DNA of 64,000 nt from NCBI GenBank assembly GCA_021234155.1, contig JAJEKV010000076.1, forward strand, positions 559,089 to 623,088. The letters run 5' to 3'. The stretch is from Isoetes taiwanensis (taxonomy: Eukaryota; Streptophyta; Lycopodiopsida; Isoetales; Isoetaceae). The translations under genes and the position numbers were made by a program. Shown here piece after piece: positions 20,901 to 33,524 of the stretch; positions within the stretch are counted from its first letter, which is position 1, and each line of letters opens with the position of its first letter. Below the pieces are notes generated by a model that worked only from the letters and a program-made list of their open reading frames with translations, was not told the DNA's origin and made no database searches.

Positions 20901-23900
20901 AGGAATTCCAAGTCGATAAAATCAAGGCGAGGTGTATTGATCGAAACAGGTTGTGGTTATATAGACCCGTAGTCCATATAATCGAAGAGTTACCCTACAC
21001 GGTGAACAATTCTAGGTATGCAGTAGAAATTTGGAGGATCCGTTTCCTTTGCGGCATAGACCCGTTAGAGATTATGACTTGAAACTCTTAAGAGGGTAAG
21101 GAATTGGATAATCATATGGCGGTTACTAACGAAGATTGAAACATTGGATTTTCCTATTAGAAGACCGGGGGTTTTAGTGCCTCAAAAGCTTCATTATGAG
21201 GGAGCCAAAGGCGACAACATTCAAAGGGATCAAAAGTTGAGGTTGACATGCTAACTTAAGATAACTAGGTTAGGTGTGACAAAACATGAAAGCATAAAAT
21301 TAGCTGAAGGAACCTTTAGAAAAGGCCTTGCAAGGTGTGGTAGAAACCTTTGGAACTATGGCATAATCCCATGGGAAAATTATAGTTTATGTAATGAGGG
21401 GTTAAAGTACCATAAGTTTAAATTCATCCCTTTTAGGTCAACCCCTTAGGTTAAGATACTCCATGGGTGGCGTACCTTTATTGGGTGGCGTGTCGACTTA
21501 TTTATACATATACCATATAAATACATGGAGCGTCACATTCACCCCCTCTTAGAAAATAATCTTTGTCCTCGGCATTGGGGTTAGTTAAACAAATGGCGGT
21601 TAATCGAAAACTGCAATAGAAGGAAGTATCCTTAAACCTTCTTATGATAAGTATGTTAAATGCACCTTGGTGCTTAAACTCTGCTATGGCGAGATCCATA
21701 CATGGGCAAGTCACGCGTCGCGCTTTCGGCACGCACATGTGAATACATCAGCATGTACAAGTCCAGCGTAGAGTTGGCCCCATTTGGGAAGTAGGTGGTA
21801 CAGCCACATCATAAGAACTACAAAGGTTACATTTCAGCTAAGTTAGAGCAGATCTCTAGCGGTGTGGGATGAGGATATATGTTTGTTATGTACATAGCAT
21901 GGACACATCACGATAAACATCTTTGGAGAGGTAATCTAGGTGGTGACACTAGGAGAGAAAGGCGGCGTATCCTAAAGTTCTTGATGGAGGGTGCGGAGAT
22001 ACGTTCGAGAAATGTGCAAAGGATGATCAATCCGTTGCATGCTAGGGTATGATGTGGTAGTTTGCACTTGAAGTAAATGTCAACGGCCAATAGAATAAAG
22101 CTTAAGGTAGTGGGGTTGAGTAGTACAATAGTACAATTCGGGATAGGTATCAAATAGGAGTTACATGCTAGAAGCTAAAATGTGTCTTGAATAGACACGT
22201 AAAACTAGCTTTCCCACATGATCCATACCTGGATCAGGCAGAGGTGACGCCATGGGTTTCATGGAGGTCTCGAACATGGATACAAGTCCGTGTTGTCTCA
22301 ACATAGATAATTGTAGAAAGGCTCACAAAGTACAAGGCAAGCACCTTGTAATTCACGATTTATACGAAGGCTCACCCGCTCTTAGGCCATGACTATGGCT
22401 TAAATGCGGATGCCAAGTCATTTGGAATGCCAGAACAGCAGCATGACATCATAATGAGAGAAATGTAATGAGTAACATTTCCAGGATGTAGGACAATGTT
22501 GGATTATAACTCCCAATGATAGGTAGGTTTACAATATAAGGGCCATATAATAGTGGCTTAGAAGGCACAAGACGGTTAACGAATACGTAAAGGAGTAATT
22601 GGATTGGTGACTCTACTAAATATTGATCACAACTAAAGGATGATTTGTATACGATGTGGCGGGGCGTAAGGGCGAATACTAAAAATCGGCCATAGTCGTA
22701 GAAAACATGTTGACGAAATAAAGGACCCTGATGCATGATATTTAGCAATCTGGATAGAAAGGTTATTACCTAACATGAAGGGTGGTCATTGCTAATATAC
22801 AAAGGTAGACTTGCGGCTTGAAAGGCAGCAAGAGCTGAAAAAACTCCTTAAAGATTTGATGCATGGCTTAGGGAAGAAGACTTCCATGTCCTAAGACAAC
22901 ATGGTGAATTGAATTGACCAAGGATATTTTTAATAAATAGATAGATAGGTAGATAGCATTTATATGTCATGCCACATTGGCAGCGTCCATGAGGACATAT
23001 GACGGACCCCCAGAGACTTGAACACAAGATCTCGGAATAGAGGAGGCCTATCTTGAGGGGTCTTTGGGTGGTACTGTCCTTTGGGATATTCACATAACCT
23101 GTTGGAATATGTAAGTTCATTTGTGGAACTTAACGCCATTTGGGCACTAAAGGAATGGTTGGAAATACTTTGCCCCAACCATATCTAGATACCCTAGAAG
23201 GAGGTGAGTAATCAACAATGGTTGGGTGGCATTGGATTATGCGGAGAAACAGCTCTAAAGAGGGTAGGCTCTTTGTCACTTTGACAGGCGTGTGGTACAG
23301 ATAATTAATGACATCCATATAGATGGTGAAGTTTGGCACAAAGTGTTGATAATATTGTGGGGGTTCTAACAAGCACTCACTACGTATTACAGAGTTTGTA
23401 CCGTGGTCTGGGAAAATGGTCCATAAAAAGAACACGACCATTGGGAAGAAGTAGTGAGGAGTGGTAGGATGAAAGCTACCCATGGTCTAGAGGGGTGCTG
23501 CATGGCAGTCCCTAGTTGGTTGGGCGAAAAGAAATCCTTTCTCTAGGAAATGAGACGAGTCAAGGTTTAGACACTAGAGAGAGATAACGTTAATTATAAA
23601 TATGTCTATAAAACATTACTTATATAACGTCGAATAAAGTCTAATATAAAGCATATGAATGTAGTATAGATTGAATGATGGCAAGGCCCGAAGAAATTGT
23701 GTTATCAAGGCATCTACCAAAGGAAAAATAATTAAAGTTATGGATCGAGGAGGCGATATGCTTGGACATTATTATCGTCGCCTAAAGAATATCAAGGATA
23801 TAACACATCTTTGCTATTCTAGAGAGTTGCTACTGTCGTTAATTAAATTCGGAATTAGTCCCACCAAGTGAGTTGATGTTATCATAACAAGTTGGCGGAC

Positions 23901-24012
23901 TTCTTTGGATTACGTCATGTCATTTGGTCGGTTTATTCCTAGGGGATACTAGCTTTATATATGGTTAACAATTATCCGGTTGACTATGGCAGAGAAAGGT
24001 CGACTCCCGTGG

Positions 24013-24110
24013 CCATGGCGAGAGAGCTTGCTCCGGCGGCTATGGCGAGAGAGCTTGCTCCGTGACTATGGCGAGAGAGCTTGCTCCGCGGCTATAGAGA
24101 GAGCTTGCCC
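24013..24110. repeat. ~25-bp tandem repeat, four copies
   Basis: Four copies of a unit built on CTATGGCGAGAGAGCTTGCTC, the last one degraded, inside the retrotransposon leader. Confidence 0.85.
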
Positions 24111-24218
24111 TGGGCGGGAGTTCTTTGCCTCCACCATCGTGGGTTTACCAAAGGCACGGCTCTAATTTTAAAATATAGATGTATTATAAAGAAAAAGGGT
24201 TATATCCCTTCAAGAAAG

Positions 24219-24290
24219 AAGTTGGCTTATTGGTGAAGGTGTTGGTTTGGGTGCGAGGAAGGTCGGGGGTTCAAGACCCCATAGTGCCTT
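24219..24290 (+). repeat. tRNA-like (SINE-type) sequence 1
   Basis: GTTGGCTTATTGGTGAAGG resembles an A box; GGTTCAAGACC (24268-24278) is a close B box. No complete cloverleaf was folded. Could be a SINE head or a pol III promoter relic. Confidence 0.4.
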
Positions 24291-24371
24291 TTATATAAAA
24301 GTTGCTATGAGAGAAATAGAGTACTATATGTGTATAAGAAATGTGTGAAACACATATGTTACATTCAAGAG

Positions 24372-24445
24372 AGAGTTTGGTGTGGTGGTAGGCACCTAGG
24401 CTTGGAGTTGGGAGGTCATGGGTTCAAATCACGGATTGAGGCCAT
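24372..24445 (+). repeat. tRNA-like (SINE-type) sequence 2
   Basis: TTTGGTGTGGTGGTAGGCACC resembles an A box (TGGTGTGGTGGTAGGCACC) and GGTTCAAATCA (24421-24431) a B box, in the same orientation as the one 150 bp upstream. Confidence 0.45.
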
Positions 24446-24822
24446 AAAATATGTATATAAGAAAAATAATAAAATTTTTATCACGGCGGAAATCTGGCGT
24501 TTTATACGGTCGGGCGCCGACAAAGCATTATCTGGCGTTTCACGGCGTCCGTGAGTCGATCAAAAAAGCGGCTACCGAGTTGACTTCGGGGCCCCTCCTT
24601 GACCATTTTTTCGCCCGACTAACTTGGCGCCCTAGGGTATTTGGGGTGCCGGATCCAATGGAGCCATTTCGCCTTCATCCCAGCTACCTACAAAAGGTTA
24701 TAGCAACTCCAAACTTGGGTCCTCGATCGCCCTAACTTCTTTAAACCCTAACCGACGAGCTACGAGTTAGAGTTTGGCCGGTGCTATGATTACGGTCAAG
24801 CGAATCATGGCTCACGATACCA

Positions 24823-26567
24823 TGTGGCAGCTCCACGAATATATCGACACCTAGCCGTATACATGCGGGGGGACTTTCCCCTCCCATGGCAACCAACTTG
24901 CCATGGCGTGGACCCTCCGTCTATTTCGGGCCATCTATGAAATGATGGGAAGAAGGACACGAAAGGGTCATTCGCCCACGCCTTCAATGGGACTCCTATG
25001 TCGCGGAAGCATGAATACAAGGGTTAGCACACGGCATAAATCATATATAAATAACCACCACGAAGGGTGGCGCATCCATCAAATACCAACGGCATAGAAT
25101 ATGCATCTAACCTAAGAAAACACCCAAACCCCGGGTTCTACCCGGCTCGGACTCGGTGAGGATCGACCGACGGCCGGGCCTCAAGAGATCATGAGGCCGA
25201 GTCTTGGCATGGCGTTGGCTGGCATAGAACATCGGCTAGGGTTGTCCACTCCATCCGCCCCTCCCTGTGCACACTTTGCGGATGGGTCAATTCATGCTAT
25301 GGCTTTGCTATAGCGCCAGGGAGACGCGGGGTTCTAGGGATCACCCTTTTGAGCCTACTCCGGGTTCATGGCCTTTGGTCCGATGAGGCGGGTTGGGGAA
25401 GCGTCCCCTTCGAGAATCCGCGGTGGTTCCATGGGTGAGCTAGAGAATACGCGTGTGCGCATCGGCGACCCCCGCATCCGTGCCGACTTACTCACCCTAA
25501 ATCTACTCAAAGTGCAAGGTGCTCCATACGGATCACACCTCTACACCCGAGGGGAGTGTCGGACCCATACAGGCCCTCACGTGGACCGGCTATCGGGCCT
25601 AGCCCCCTTTGTAGGAGTCTCGGGGAGCCTTGTATGCTCATGCAAGACCCCACCCCTCATGTCACCTTGTGTTCCTTGTGCGGTGCTAAGCCGGACCATA
25701 GCATCTAGGACCCCGGTGGGTTCTTGTGCACGAGCCGCAATATTGGGAATTACAGGGTTTTATCTAGGAACATACTAACGTATATGAGTTCGAGAGGTCT
25801 CTACCCGCCCTTATTTCCCCATTTCGAGTGATACCATACAAAGAACTATCAATCCATCCTTTTTAGGAACCAAACCCGAGAATCGAGAATATAAAGAGAA
25901 CTTACCTTTACAATCAAGGGTTAGTTCCTACCATTAAAACACTGAGAGAAAACGCATGAGAACATCACAACAAGTGCCCAAGCGGAGGCTACCCTAGAAT
26001 TCACAACTAAACTACTACCAACGGTGTTTGGCTGGACCCGTTATCGTGGGGGTGCTTCCATAGTCTTCAGACGAAGGGTGGCGGCAACGACTAGGGGTTG
26101 TTTAGTGATTTTGGTGAGGTCAGCAGATCCTTGGTATTTCGGCTGCTCCTTAGGCTCCGGCTTGATCCTTGTATTTCCATTTGCTCCAAGGCTCAAGAAT
26201 AGATCCTTGGCCGGTTGCTCCTTGGGCTCAAGCTGCTCCTTGAGGCCCAGCAGACTCCTCTCCTCCATCTCCGGCTGCTCCTAATTCGAATTGGGGCACA
26301 AAAGCCCTAATTTGGGTGTCCAAAATGGAAACCATGCCTTGCCCAATCGATTTGGGCCAAGTGGCACCCCCTTGTTGGTGCTAATTAACTAATTTAGCTT
26401 AATTAGGGTAATTAGGCTATATACTTTATAATTATCCACAATGGATTTATTAACATAGCTAAATAAAACCATTGTGGTCGATGCCCACTTAGCCAATTAC
26501 CCCCTTATGTCCTAGTGACGTGTCCCGGCGTGCATACGTATACCGTATGAATGCCTGGAATGTCACA
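24823..26567 (-). repeat. right LTR (5' LTR in element sense)
   Basis: Plus-strand start TGTGGCAGCTCC, end GGAATGTCACA; next to the primer-binding site at 24800-24822. Confidence 0.9.
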
Positions 26568-28388
26568 ACTGCCTAATTCAAGATATCCATATAGTATATG
26601 GACCATGCATAACTCTTATGAGAAATACAAAGTGAGTATCTATTTCTGGTTTTTTTTTAGTACAACTGAAGAATTGGAGTTGGTTTCAATTGCAGTAGTT
26701 AAAAGGAACAGAATATATGGTTGGTATACAAAACCACTGAGGATTATTGGAGTCATCTCTTCATTTCTAGAAGTTTGCAAACACCAGGAAGCAAGTCACC
26801 AAGAACAACAAACTGACAACATCTAGATATATTAGAGAAGCATTTCGTACCAGGCAGCACCGTGCAATTCTCAACTTTCCTCATAACCATATCATATTTC
26901 CTGTCTTGTTGCTCCTTTGTTGCTCTAGAAAAGAATAGAGTTCTGAACACTTGAGAGGCCAATGTATCCCAGAGATGTTAGACTTCACTTCAATTACCAG
27001 CACTTGAACTTTGAAAAATTATTCAATGTCCAAAATGAATTCAACGTGCTCTGTACAAAGCTTGGCAAAGAGTATTAGAGTATTATTGGTTCTCAACGAT
27101 TAAAACCAACTAAATAAACAAAAGCAACAAAGCCAAGAGAGCCAACCTGATAATGTGACAGCAATAATAGATGCATTTTCTGCTCCGTAACAGATTGTCA
27201 TTTTAAATATTTTGTAATAGCCTTGTGCATAATTGAACCAACTCCAATATATTTTGCAACTATGACATACAAAACCTATTTCTCAACAACTCCATTTTCG
27301 AATTATTGGGGTACATTCGATAGATAGGTTTCTCATGGTGTGTGACTTTGTTTCAATTTGCTTAAGTACCTGCGCATGTGTAGCCAGATGGTTTATGCAT
27401 TAAAATAAGGTAAGATTTCACCTCAGGAATCTATAAATTGTCCCATTATTTTTGCTTGCCTTTTCGTGCGAGTAGAGCATGATGACAATGCCTTTCGGTT
27501 CTTTTTAACATTCCCGATTTCATATATGATTTCAGTCTCGCAAAAAATTGGTATTGCTTTTGTCCCTGTTTCATATATGATTTGGATCTACGCAAAAATT
27601 GGTATTGCTTTTGTTGACAAATCTTGACAAAGATTGAAAAAAGACATCATGGCATGGGAGAAAAGGGCTCCAACGTTGCCAAAACGATGAAGATTCTACG
27701 ATGAGAGTAAATATTAGAATGACTTTCGAGAATCCAAGACTCCCCAAACAATGAAAACTTTATTTCCTTAAGTGTGTCATAAGTTACAAACCGGTATTCC
27801 ATGTTATAGTAGAACCATGTCATGGGACTCATCAAATTCCATTCTATGTTTTCGTCGGGTCAAAAAGTGCGGTGATAATAATAAACCTGCTCTTTCCTCT
27901 TCTCACGCGGGGTGATTTTTTTCCGGTACAATGTCTACAATGTGATCTTTGCGAGGGAAAATTGCAAAGGCAACTCAAATTCTAAGTTTACATCACTATT
28001 GCCGGTGAGTGAAAATGATATTGCCAAAGAACCGATAGAAGGAAATAGGTTACAACCGCCATTTTAGGAGGGTCGACATCAAGTTGGCATTAATAGGCAC
28101 CGCAAAAGAAAACGGGATCATCGGCATAGAGATTAAGCCGCGGACGTAAAAAATCGCTTACTTGGATAAGTATTGACATTGGCCGGTACACGCAATTAGA
28201 AAACAAATAACTAAGCAACTTATTGATATATGATTACCATGCAAATAACCTTGGAAGCGAGAAAAAACACACATCTTGGGATCAATGGTGGTAAGAGTAG
28301 CAACTCCAAAGCAAAATCACGGGGAGCCAGTTGCCTTCATGTTCTTTTGATAGTAGTTGTTGAATGCATAAGAAGCATGGCGCCAATA

Positions 28389-28853
28389 CTATCGGGGAAA
28401 ATAGCAACTCTTTCCAAGCTGAATAAGCGAGCAATCTGCGCCTCCTTGACCACATGCATAATCAAGAGCGACACGCAAGCCGTTGGAGCTAATCCCTTGC
28501 TTGGCAATGCACCAAGTTCTCACGGTAGAAATGTTAAGCGCTAGTAGCCCGTTCCCGTGGTATCGAGAGTATAAATAGGTGTTTGGTCGGATAATAAATA
28601 CCATAGTTCTTCTCGAGAAATAGGCCGCCCGATCTTCGTTGAAGATCTCGTATACATAAGTGTTAATAGCAATTCCTATGCTTGGCATGGGACAGTTCAT
28701 CTCCCGTAAAGCGCAAGGCCGCAAGATCGGCCATGGCGGAATATAGGATAGCATCCCCATTACCAAGACATAAGCATAAATCCCATTGATTCGGGGAAAA
28801 GAAATAAGAATTTGAAACAATGTGCACTTACCAAGTTGTCTCCAAACACACAT
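28389..28853 (-). pseudogene. GH17/X8 beta-1,3-glucanase fragment, copy 1
   Basis: Damaged copy of the fragment described at 43009-43640: W-C-I-A-K-Q-G-I-S-S-N, A-L-D-Y-A-C-G-Q-G-G-A-D-C-S, and upstream I-N-T-Y-V-Y-E-I-F-N-E-D. The frame is broken in the middle of the X8 domain and around the P-I-S-E segment, at positions where copy 2 has CAG or CTG. Confidence 0.75.
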
Positions 28854-29199
28854 TGCACGCTAGTAATATACGCTTTTATGAGACCTAGGAGACTAACACC
28901 TAGGAGACTCTATATCTTGCTCCATGACTTTATCTCTAAGGCAACATTGTTCAAATTTCGTAAAGTTGCTCCTGTTTCCATTTCTTGATATGCATTGTTG
29001 TAAGGTTGTTGGACACTTTCATCCGTCCGGAATCCATTCACATCCGGCGGGGAGCCACCACCGAGCAAGAAATTTCACGCTATCGGTAAAGATTGCTTGC
29101 TTACCCATTCTTTAAAATATATTTCTAGTGCTTGGCTGCAATGAATGATTCCAAAACTTGATTGACACTCACATCATTGTAGTAATGCATTATGAGCAT

Positions 29200-29345
29200 C
29201 TACCTTATTGCCCCGGTTTGCAAAGCGGCTACTTCTGCAGCGGTGAATTTTGCCATTGAAATGGACTTTTCTTGGATGTGTGAACTTCCGACTACACCAC
29301 AAAATTGAAAAGTCAATCCTTCCCACGAGAAAATCTAAACACATA
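29200..29345 (-). pseudogene. ArfGAP (AGD14-like) exon fragment, copy 1
   Basis: Damaged copy of the exon at 44040-44200 in copy 2; see that entry. Confidence 0.5.
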
Positions 29346-31322
29346 GTAATTCACGGTATTAGGATTCTTTGGATTCCACTTGCAAGAAATACAGACAAAA
29401 AGAAAAGGTTGTGCAAACATATTGAGGTCCCACCTGCAATTCCTTAAGCGAGGTTTGTTGTTCAAGCTTTAGATATGATAAAAGCGGCAACCTTAGAGAG
29501 ATCCGGGCCTAGTTACGGCATTTGCACAACATGTATTATATGCGAACATCGTGGATAAAATAAACTCGGGAGAAAATCCTTGCATGCAAATCAAGAGCAT
29601 AAATAAAGTGCGTCTAGCATTTGACAAAGCCGGAAGATTCACATACTGAGAGGTCAAACCTGTCATGTTTGTATCCAAGCCTAATAAATTTATCAAAGAT
29701 TGGATAGAAGAAGAAGAGACCATATATCCATATATCGATTGCCATGCCAAACAAATTGAAAAGTTTTAGGGCCACGAAAGAATCGCCGGTGAGCGAGGCG
29801 AGGGGCCAAAGCACATTTGGAAGAAAACCTCCAGCCAAGGCCATCTTAGAAACCTACGCTTGAAACTAAAACGAAAGCGTTAGAGGAAGCTATTGAATGA
29901 GATCTTTGTGGAAGTGCCACGAGGCCGATTCTAAGCATGCGGATGCATCAATAGTCATCGAGCATGGTAAATTTGAAAACTTGTTTTCTATTTCACGGAC
30001 TCTTAAGGATCTCCATCTCCAAACCTCCTACCGCCATAGCCAAAAGAGCAGAGCCAGAGATAGAAGCTTGGAGGTAAAAAAAGAACCTTACCCTTTTTTC
30101 TGCCGTCCGTTAAAAGAGTCAACGTCTGCTTCTTTTTTTTCACACTGAATCCTCATCATCCATCCAGGCAAATCAAAATTTCACCGTCGGATCTAGGGCT
30201 GGGTCCAACACAGGAAGATCCCGTTGGACGAACCACTGTAATAGGGCTCCGAGTCACTGTAGCGATCCAAAACACCGTAGCAAAGTACGAAGCGCCTATC
30301 CCAAGCGCCTATCCCAAATATAACTACAAATATAAGCTATAGGACGAGATGTAGAAAAGGAAAACTTGATCCAATACAGTAAAATATTATCTCTAATATA
30401 TAATTCTAATATGGAGGATTAGGGGGCAGCTTAGGGGCACGTGATATTGTTATTTTCTTGCTTAGAGTTGGACAGGTGTAAGGTTTTAAAATACTAAGGG
30501 ACAGAGTGAACGTTTGAGAATTTGACAGCTGGGAGTAATGATATTTTCGGAAACTTCTAGAAGGATCGAGTTTTGAAGTGTGGCGCAGGTTCCGGAAGGA
30601 TCTAAGGCTATTCCCGAAAGACCTGAGGCTGTTGTCCGAGAAGGTTCTGGAAGGCGGAGCATAGTATAAAAGAACGAGAGCGGAGAAGTTGGAATTCAGA
30701 TTGACGAGAGGGCGAGATTGTTAAAAGAGCGAATGTGACTGGTTTGGCGTAGAATTGGGCTGGAGAAGGCTGTGTTGTCCTAGGTTGATCGGCGCCTGGT
30801 GTGGAGTTTCGCATCAGGTAATTGTGTTTGGAGTTTCGCATCAGGTAATTGTGTTTCAAAGACGAATTATGGAATGCGAGAGGCTGTGTTGCCGTGTCTG
30901 CTCCTTTTCTGGGTTTTTTTCGCCTGAGTTTTAGTTATGAGATCCTGTTCTAGACTGCGCCCATCAGGTCGGATTTCAAAGAACCCTGTGGAGCGGAAGT
31001 GTGAGGAATATTTGCTCCCAAAAGTCTTATGGCAACAAAGAAAACTGGTTCGGCCTGAATGCCTGTGGATGACTCAATTTGTGATGGCTACAGTAATTTG
31101 GATCGAATTTGGTCTGTAAACGTTTATAAGCTCCAGAGCACTTATGATGTTTGAATCCAAGCGTATTGTTACAGCAGCATCTGTGAATATATGAGCAAAG
31201 ATCCGAGATAATCCAAATAACTTCTGGATCAAGAGAGCTGGATCAAGAGAGCTTGATAAAGTTCTCGAAGGTATTTTGATTAAAGATTTTTGCTAAATTT
31301 TTCTAACTGTAAGCATTTCTCA

Positions 31323-31985
31323 TGGAGATGATATTTGGACATATAGGTGGCATAGAAACAGGTTCTATAACCGAAATCTATGGTGAATTTAGAACCGGAA
31401 AAACACAGCTTTGTCATACGCTTTGCGTCACCTGCCAGGTCATGTTATTTCTTTGCAACAACCATCTATATGCCTTAAAGTTACAAGGTTCCTGACGCAT
31501 TATATGATTAAAACCACAGTTGCCGCTAGACCAGGGTGGTGGTGAAGGTAAAGCATTGTATATTGATGCTGAGGGAACATTCAGACCACAACGTCTGCTT
31601 CAAATAGCTGAAAGGTGCAATGCTTCTCATTCTGGATAATTTTGTTACTACTTTTTAGGATAAGTATGTGTGTTAACATATGTTACTACTTTTTAGGATA
31701 AGTATGTGTGTTAACATATGTTAAGTTTTACAGATATGGACTAAATGGTGCAGATGTTCTAGATAATGTCGCTTATGCTAGAGCATATAATACCGATCAC
31801 CAGTAGCAACTTCTATTAGAGGCAGCATCGATGATGGCTGAATCAAGGTAATAAGCCTTTCGAAAGTACGGATTTGTTATATTGGCACCAAAAGAGTGTT
31901 TTGTCTCACATGAATTGACATGTTAGGTTTGCTCTCATGGTGGTGGATAGTGCAACTGCCCTTTACCGCACAGACTTTTCTTTAC
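31323..31985 (+). pseudogene. RAD51: RAD51 recombinase fragment, four exons with introns
   Basis: Exon pieces with GT/AG boundaries: about 31323-31438 ([15 protein letters not shown] with Walker [10 protein letters not shown]), 31520-31614 ([23 protein letters not shown]), 31734-31847 ([16 protein letters not shown]) and from 31927 (A-L-M-V-V-D-S-A-T-A-L-Y-R-T-D-F-S, the Walker B strand). An in-frame TAG at 31804 follows D-H-Q, and the gene stops after T-D-F-S, where a TTTACCGCACAGACTTTTCT repeat occurs twice. RAD51 is the strand-exchange ATPase of homologous recombination; this fragment lacks the N-terminal domain and C-terminal third and cannot be functional as read. Confidence 0.92.
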
Positions 31986-33240
31986 CGCACAGACTTTTCT
32001 GCGGTTTGGATTACTGATATTGGGCAGATTCAGCACTCGAAAAAATCATAAAATAATTTAACGTTTTGGTCGATTTTGTTTGCTGCGATTATGTGAATGA
32101 AGTTATGGATGTGTTTAGTTAAAGCGACCATAGTCTGAACCCATTGTTTCCCTCTTCTAAGCTATCCTTCAATAGGCAAATGAAGACAAAGAATAGAATT
32201 GCCAACTATTCATGCTATCTTGCGATTTAACGACAATACCGAATGGCAGATGCTCTGTTAAAAAAGGAAGAAATCACGCATTAACAAACTCTTTATCACG
32301 CATTAACAAACTCTTTAAGTTTCCCAGTCTCAAGTTCTGTGTTGACAGTACCATTTGCTTTTACCAATGGATCTGGATAAATATAGACAATTAAGAACAT
32401 AATCATGAAGACGACAGAATTAAGCACAAAAAGAGACTCGCACCGACGGATAAATCCAGGAGGACAACATTCGACGGTCTGAATCTTGCCATCAAATTGT
32501 TTTTTTTTACCCCCTTTTTCTGTACTAATTTTCTGAACGGCCGTGGTTTTTTGCAACCGTGAATAGAATGGATATGGATACCAAATACTTAAATTCTACA
32601 ATTTTGTTTCTTTGGAGAACAATTATGACTGAGTTAATGGGCATTTATTTATGTTGAATCTAAATTTGAATTGTTTGTTACCAGACAGCCATTTTGTGAG
32701 GATCCGTAAAGAAAAGATCTGTTTACTATTTTCATAATTGGGGATTCATTTTGATAATTTCTTCCATTTTTAAGTGCAGCCAGATTATCTGGTTTGGAGA
32801 TTTAAATTATTGGATTTCTCTATCATATGAGGAGACAAGATTAGATTGTACGTTAGATACGTTGATAATAACATTAAAGATTGAACGATAGTTGACTATC
32901 ATTAGTCCAAGTTGACCACTAATAAATCCCAAGCCAAAGTCGGAGAAGGTGCAAGATAAATGCTATATGGATACTATAGTGAGAAATTTGAAGGTTGTTT
33001 TAAGAAAAGGAGAAATATCCCTTCTAACTAAAGAATAATGGCTAACAATTTATTATTGCCATGTCCCAATCTGGCTTTGTTATTGTTATTTGCAGATCCA
33101 TTCTCCAGCAATGAATACATTTTAAGCTTTGCATTTGCATCAAACTTGCACTCACAAGCATTTTTCCTTCTGAAGAAAATTTAGCACGCTATTATTCTAT
33201 TCTATTGCATCATTAATTGATATAGATGTAAGCAGTGTGT

Positions 33241-33306
33241 TATGCATGGTATTATCAGACTCTACTACATGCATTATGCATGGTATTATCAGACTCTACT
33301 ACATGC
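33241..33306. repeat. ~33-bp direct duplication inside the Helitron
   Basis: ATGCATGGTATTATCAGACT plus CTACTACATGCA occurs twice head to tail. Confidence 0.85.
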
Positions 33307-33524
33307 ACTAGATAATTAGATAGTGCCACAATTATTAGCATAGATGCAAATGGTATCGTTTATAAAGATAGTTACTTTAAACTCCTGTGCACATAGGCAC
33401 TTACTAAAAACCACCAACCAGTGGCGGCGAAGGCCGCCACGACAAATTCTTGTAATTATAACTAGTTATGGTGCCCATCGTTGATGGGCTAAGTTGTTAG
33501 AATTATGGGGTTCAGTATCTGGAC

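Larger units (their letters stand above)
17996..24822 (-). other. interior of the LTR retrotransposon, no intact gene
   Basis: Long AT-rich interior with scattered short frames. At 21480-21536 a second, related LTR terminus (ending GGAGCGTCACA) is followed by another polypurine tract (TTCACCCCCTCTTAG on the plus strand, 21537-21551). Near 20735-20754 a minus-strand TTGGTATCTAGAACC looks like a second primer-binding site. So the interior may itself hold a related LTR from a nested or tandem insertion. I assign no protein. Confidence 0.5.
16263..26567 (-). mobile_element. 10.3-kb LTR retrotransposon, coding region decayed
   Basis: Flanked by the 5-bp target duplication ACTGC (16258-16262 and 26568-26572); the uninterrupted site is present in copies 2 and 3. 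LTRs are 16263-17995 and 24823-26567. Orientation is minus: TGGTATCGTGAGCC (primer-binding site, 24800-24822 read in reverse) adjoins the right LTR, and the polypurine tract adjoins the left LTR (17996-18012, read in reverse as AAGGTGGGGAGAA). The 6.8-kb interior has only short frames; I could not identify gag, protease, reverse transcriptase or integrase with confidence. Confidence 0.9.
14733..30211. repeat. tandem segmental duplication, copy 1 (contains an LTR retrotransposon)
   Basis: Starts AGGAAGATCCCGTTGG and ends GGGTCCAACAC. Compared with copy 2 it contains the 10.3-kb retrotransposon at 16263-26567 and lacks three blocks: the Helitron (30390-33452), the hAT-like element (33525-34224) and the 5.9-kb block (35357-41301). 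Around those empty sites the flanks are contiguous: TATTATAATTATAAC near 14910, ATCTGGACCTTGC near 14979, and an A-run before CCTAGCTCC near 16110. Confidence 0.9.
30390..33452 (+). mobile_element. Helitron carrying RAD51 gene fragments
   Basis: Starts TCTCTAATATATAATTC right after an A (30389) and ends with stem GTGGCGGC, loop GAAG, stem GCCGCCAC, then GACAAATTCTTG, followed by a T (33453). Copy 1 has the empty site, with the A and T adjacent near 14910, which is the expected A^T insertion without target duplication. The last four bases are CTTG, not the usual CTRR. It carries no Rep/helicase frame, so it is non-autonomous. It contains exons and introns of RAD51, which is typical of Helitron capture of genomic DNA. 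Confidence 0.85.

Noticed and set aside
22848-23483. Minus-strand frames in the retrotransposon interior as gag or pol
   Set aside because: No zinc knuckle, reverse transcriptase or integrase motif could be read; they are short and unsupported.
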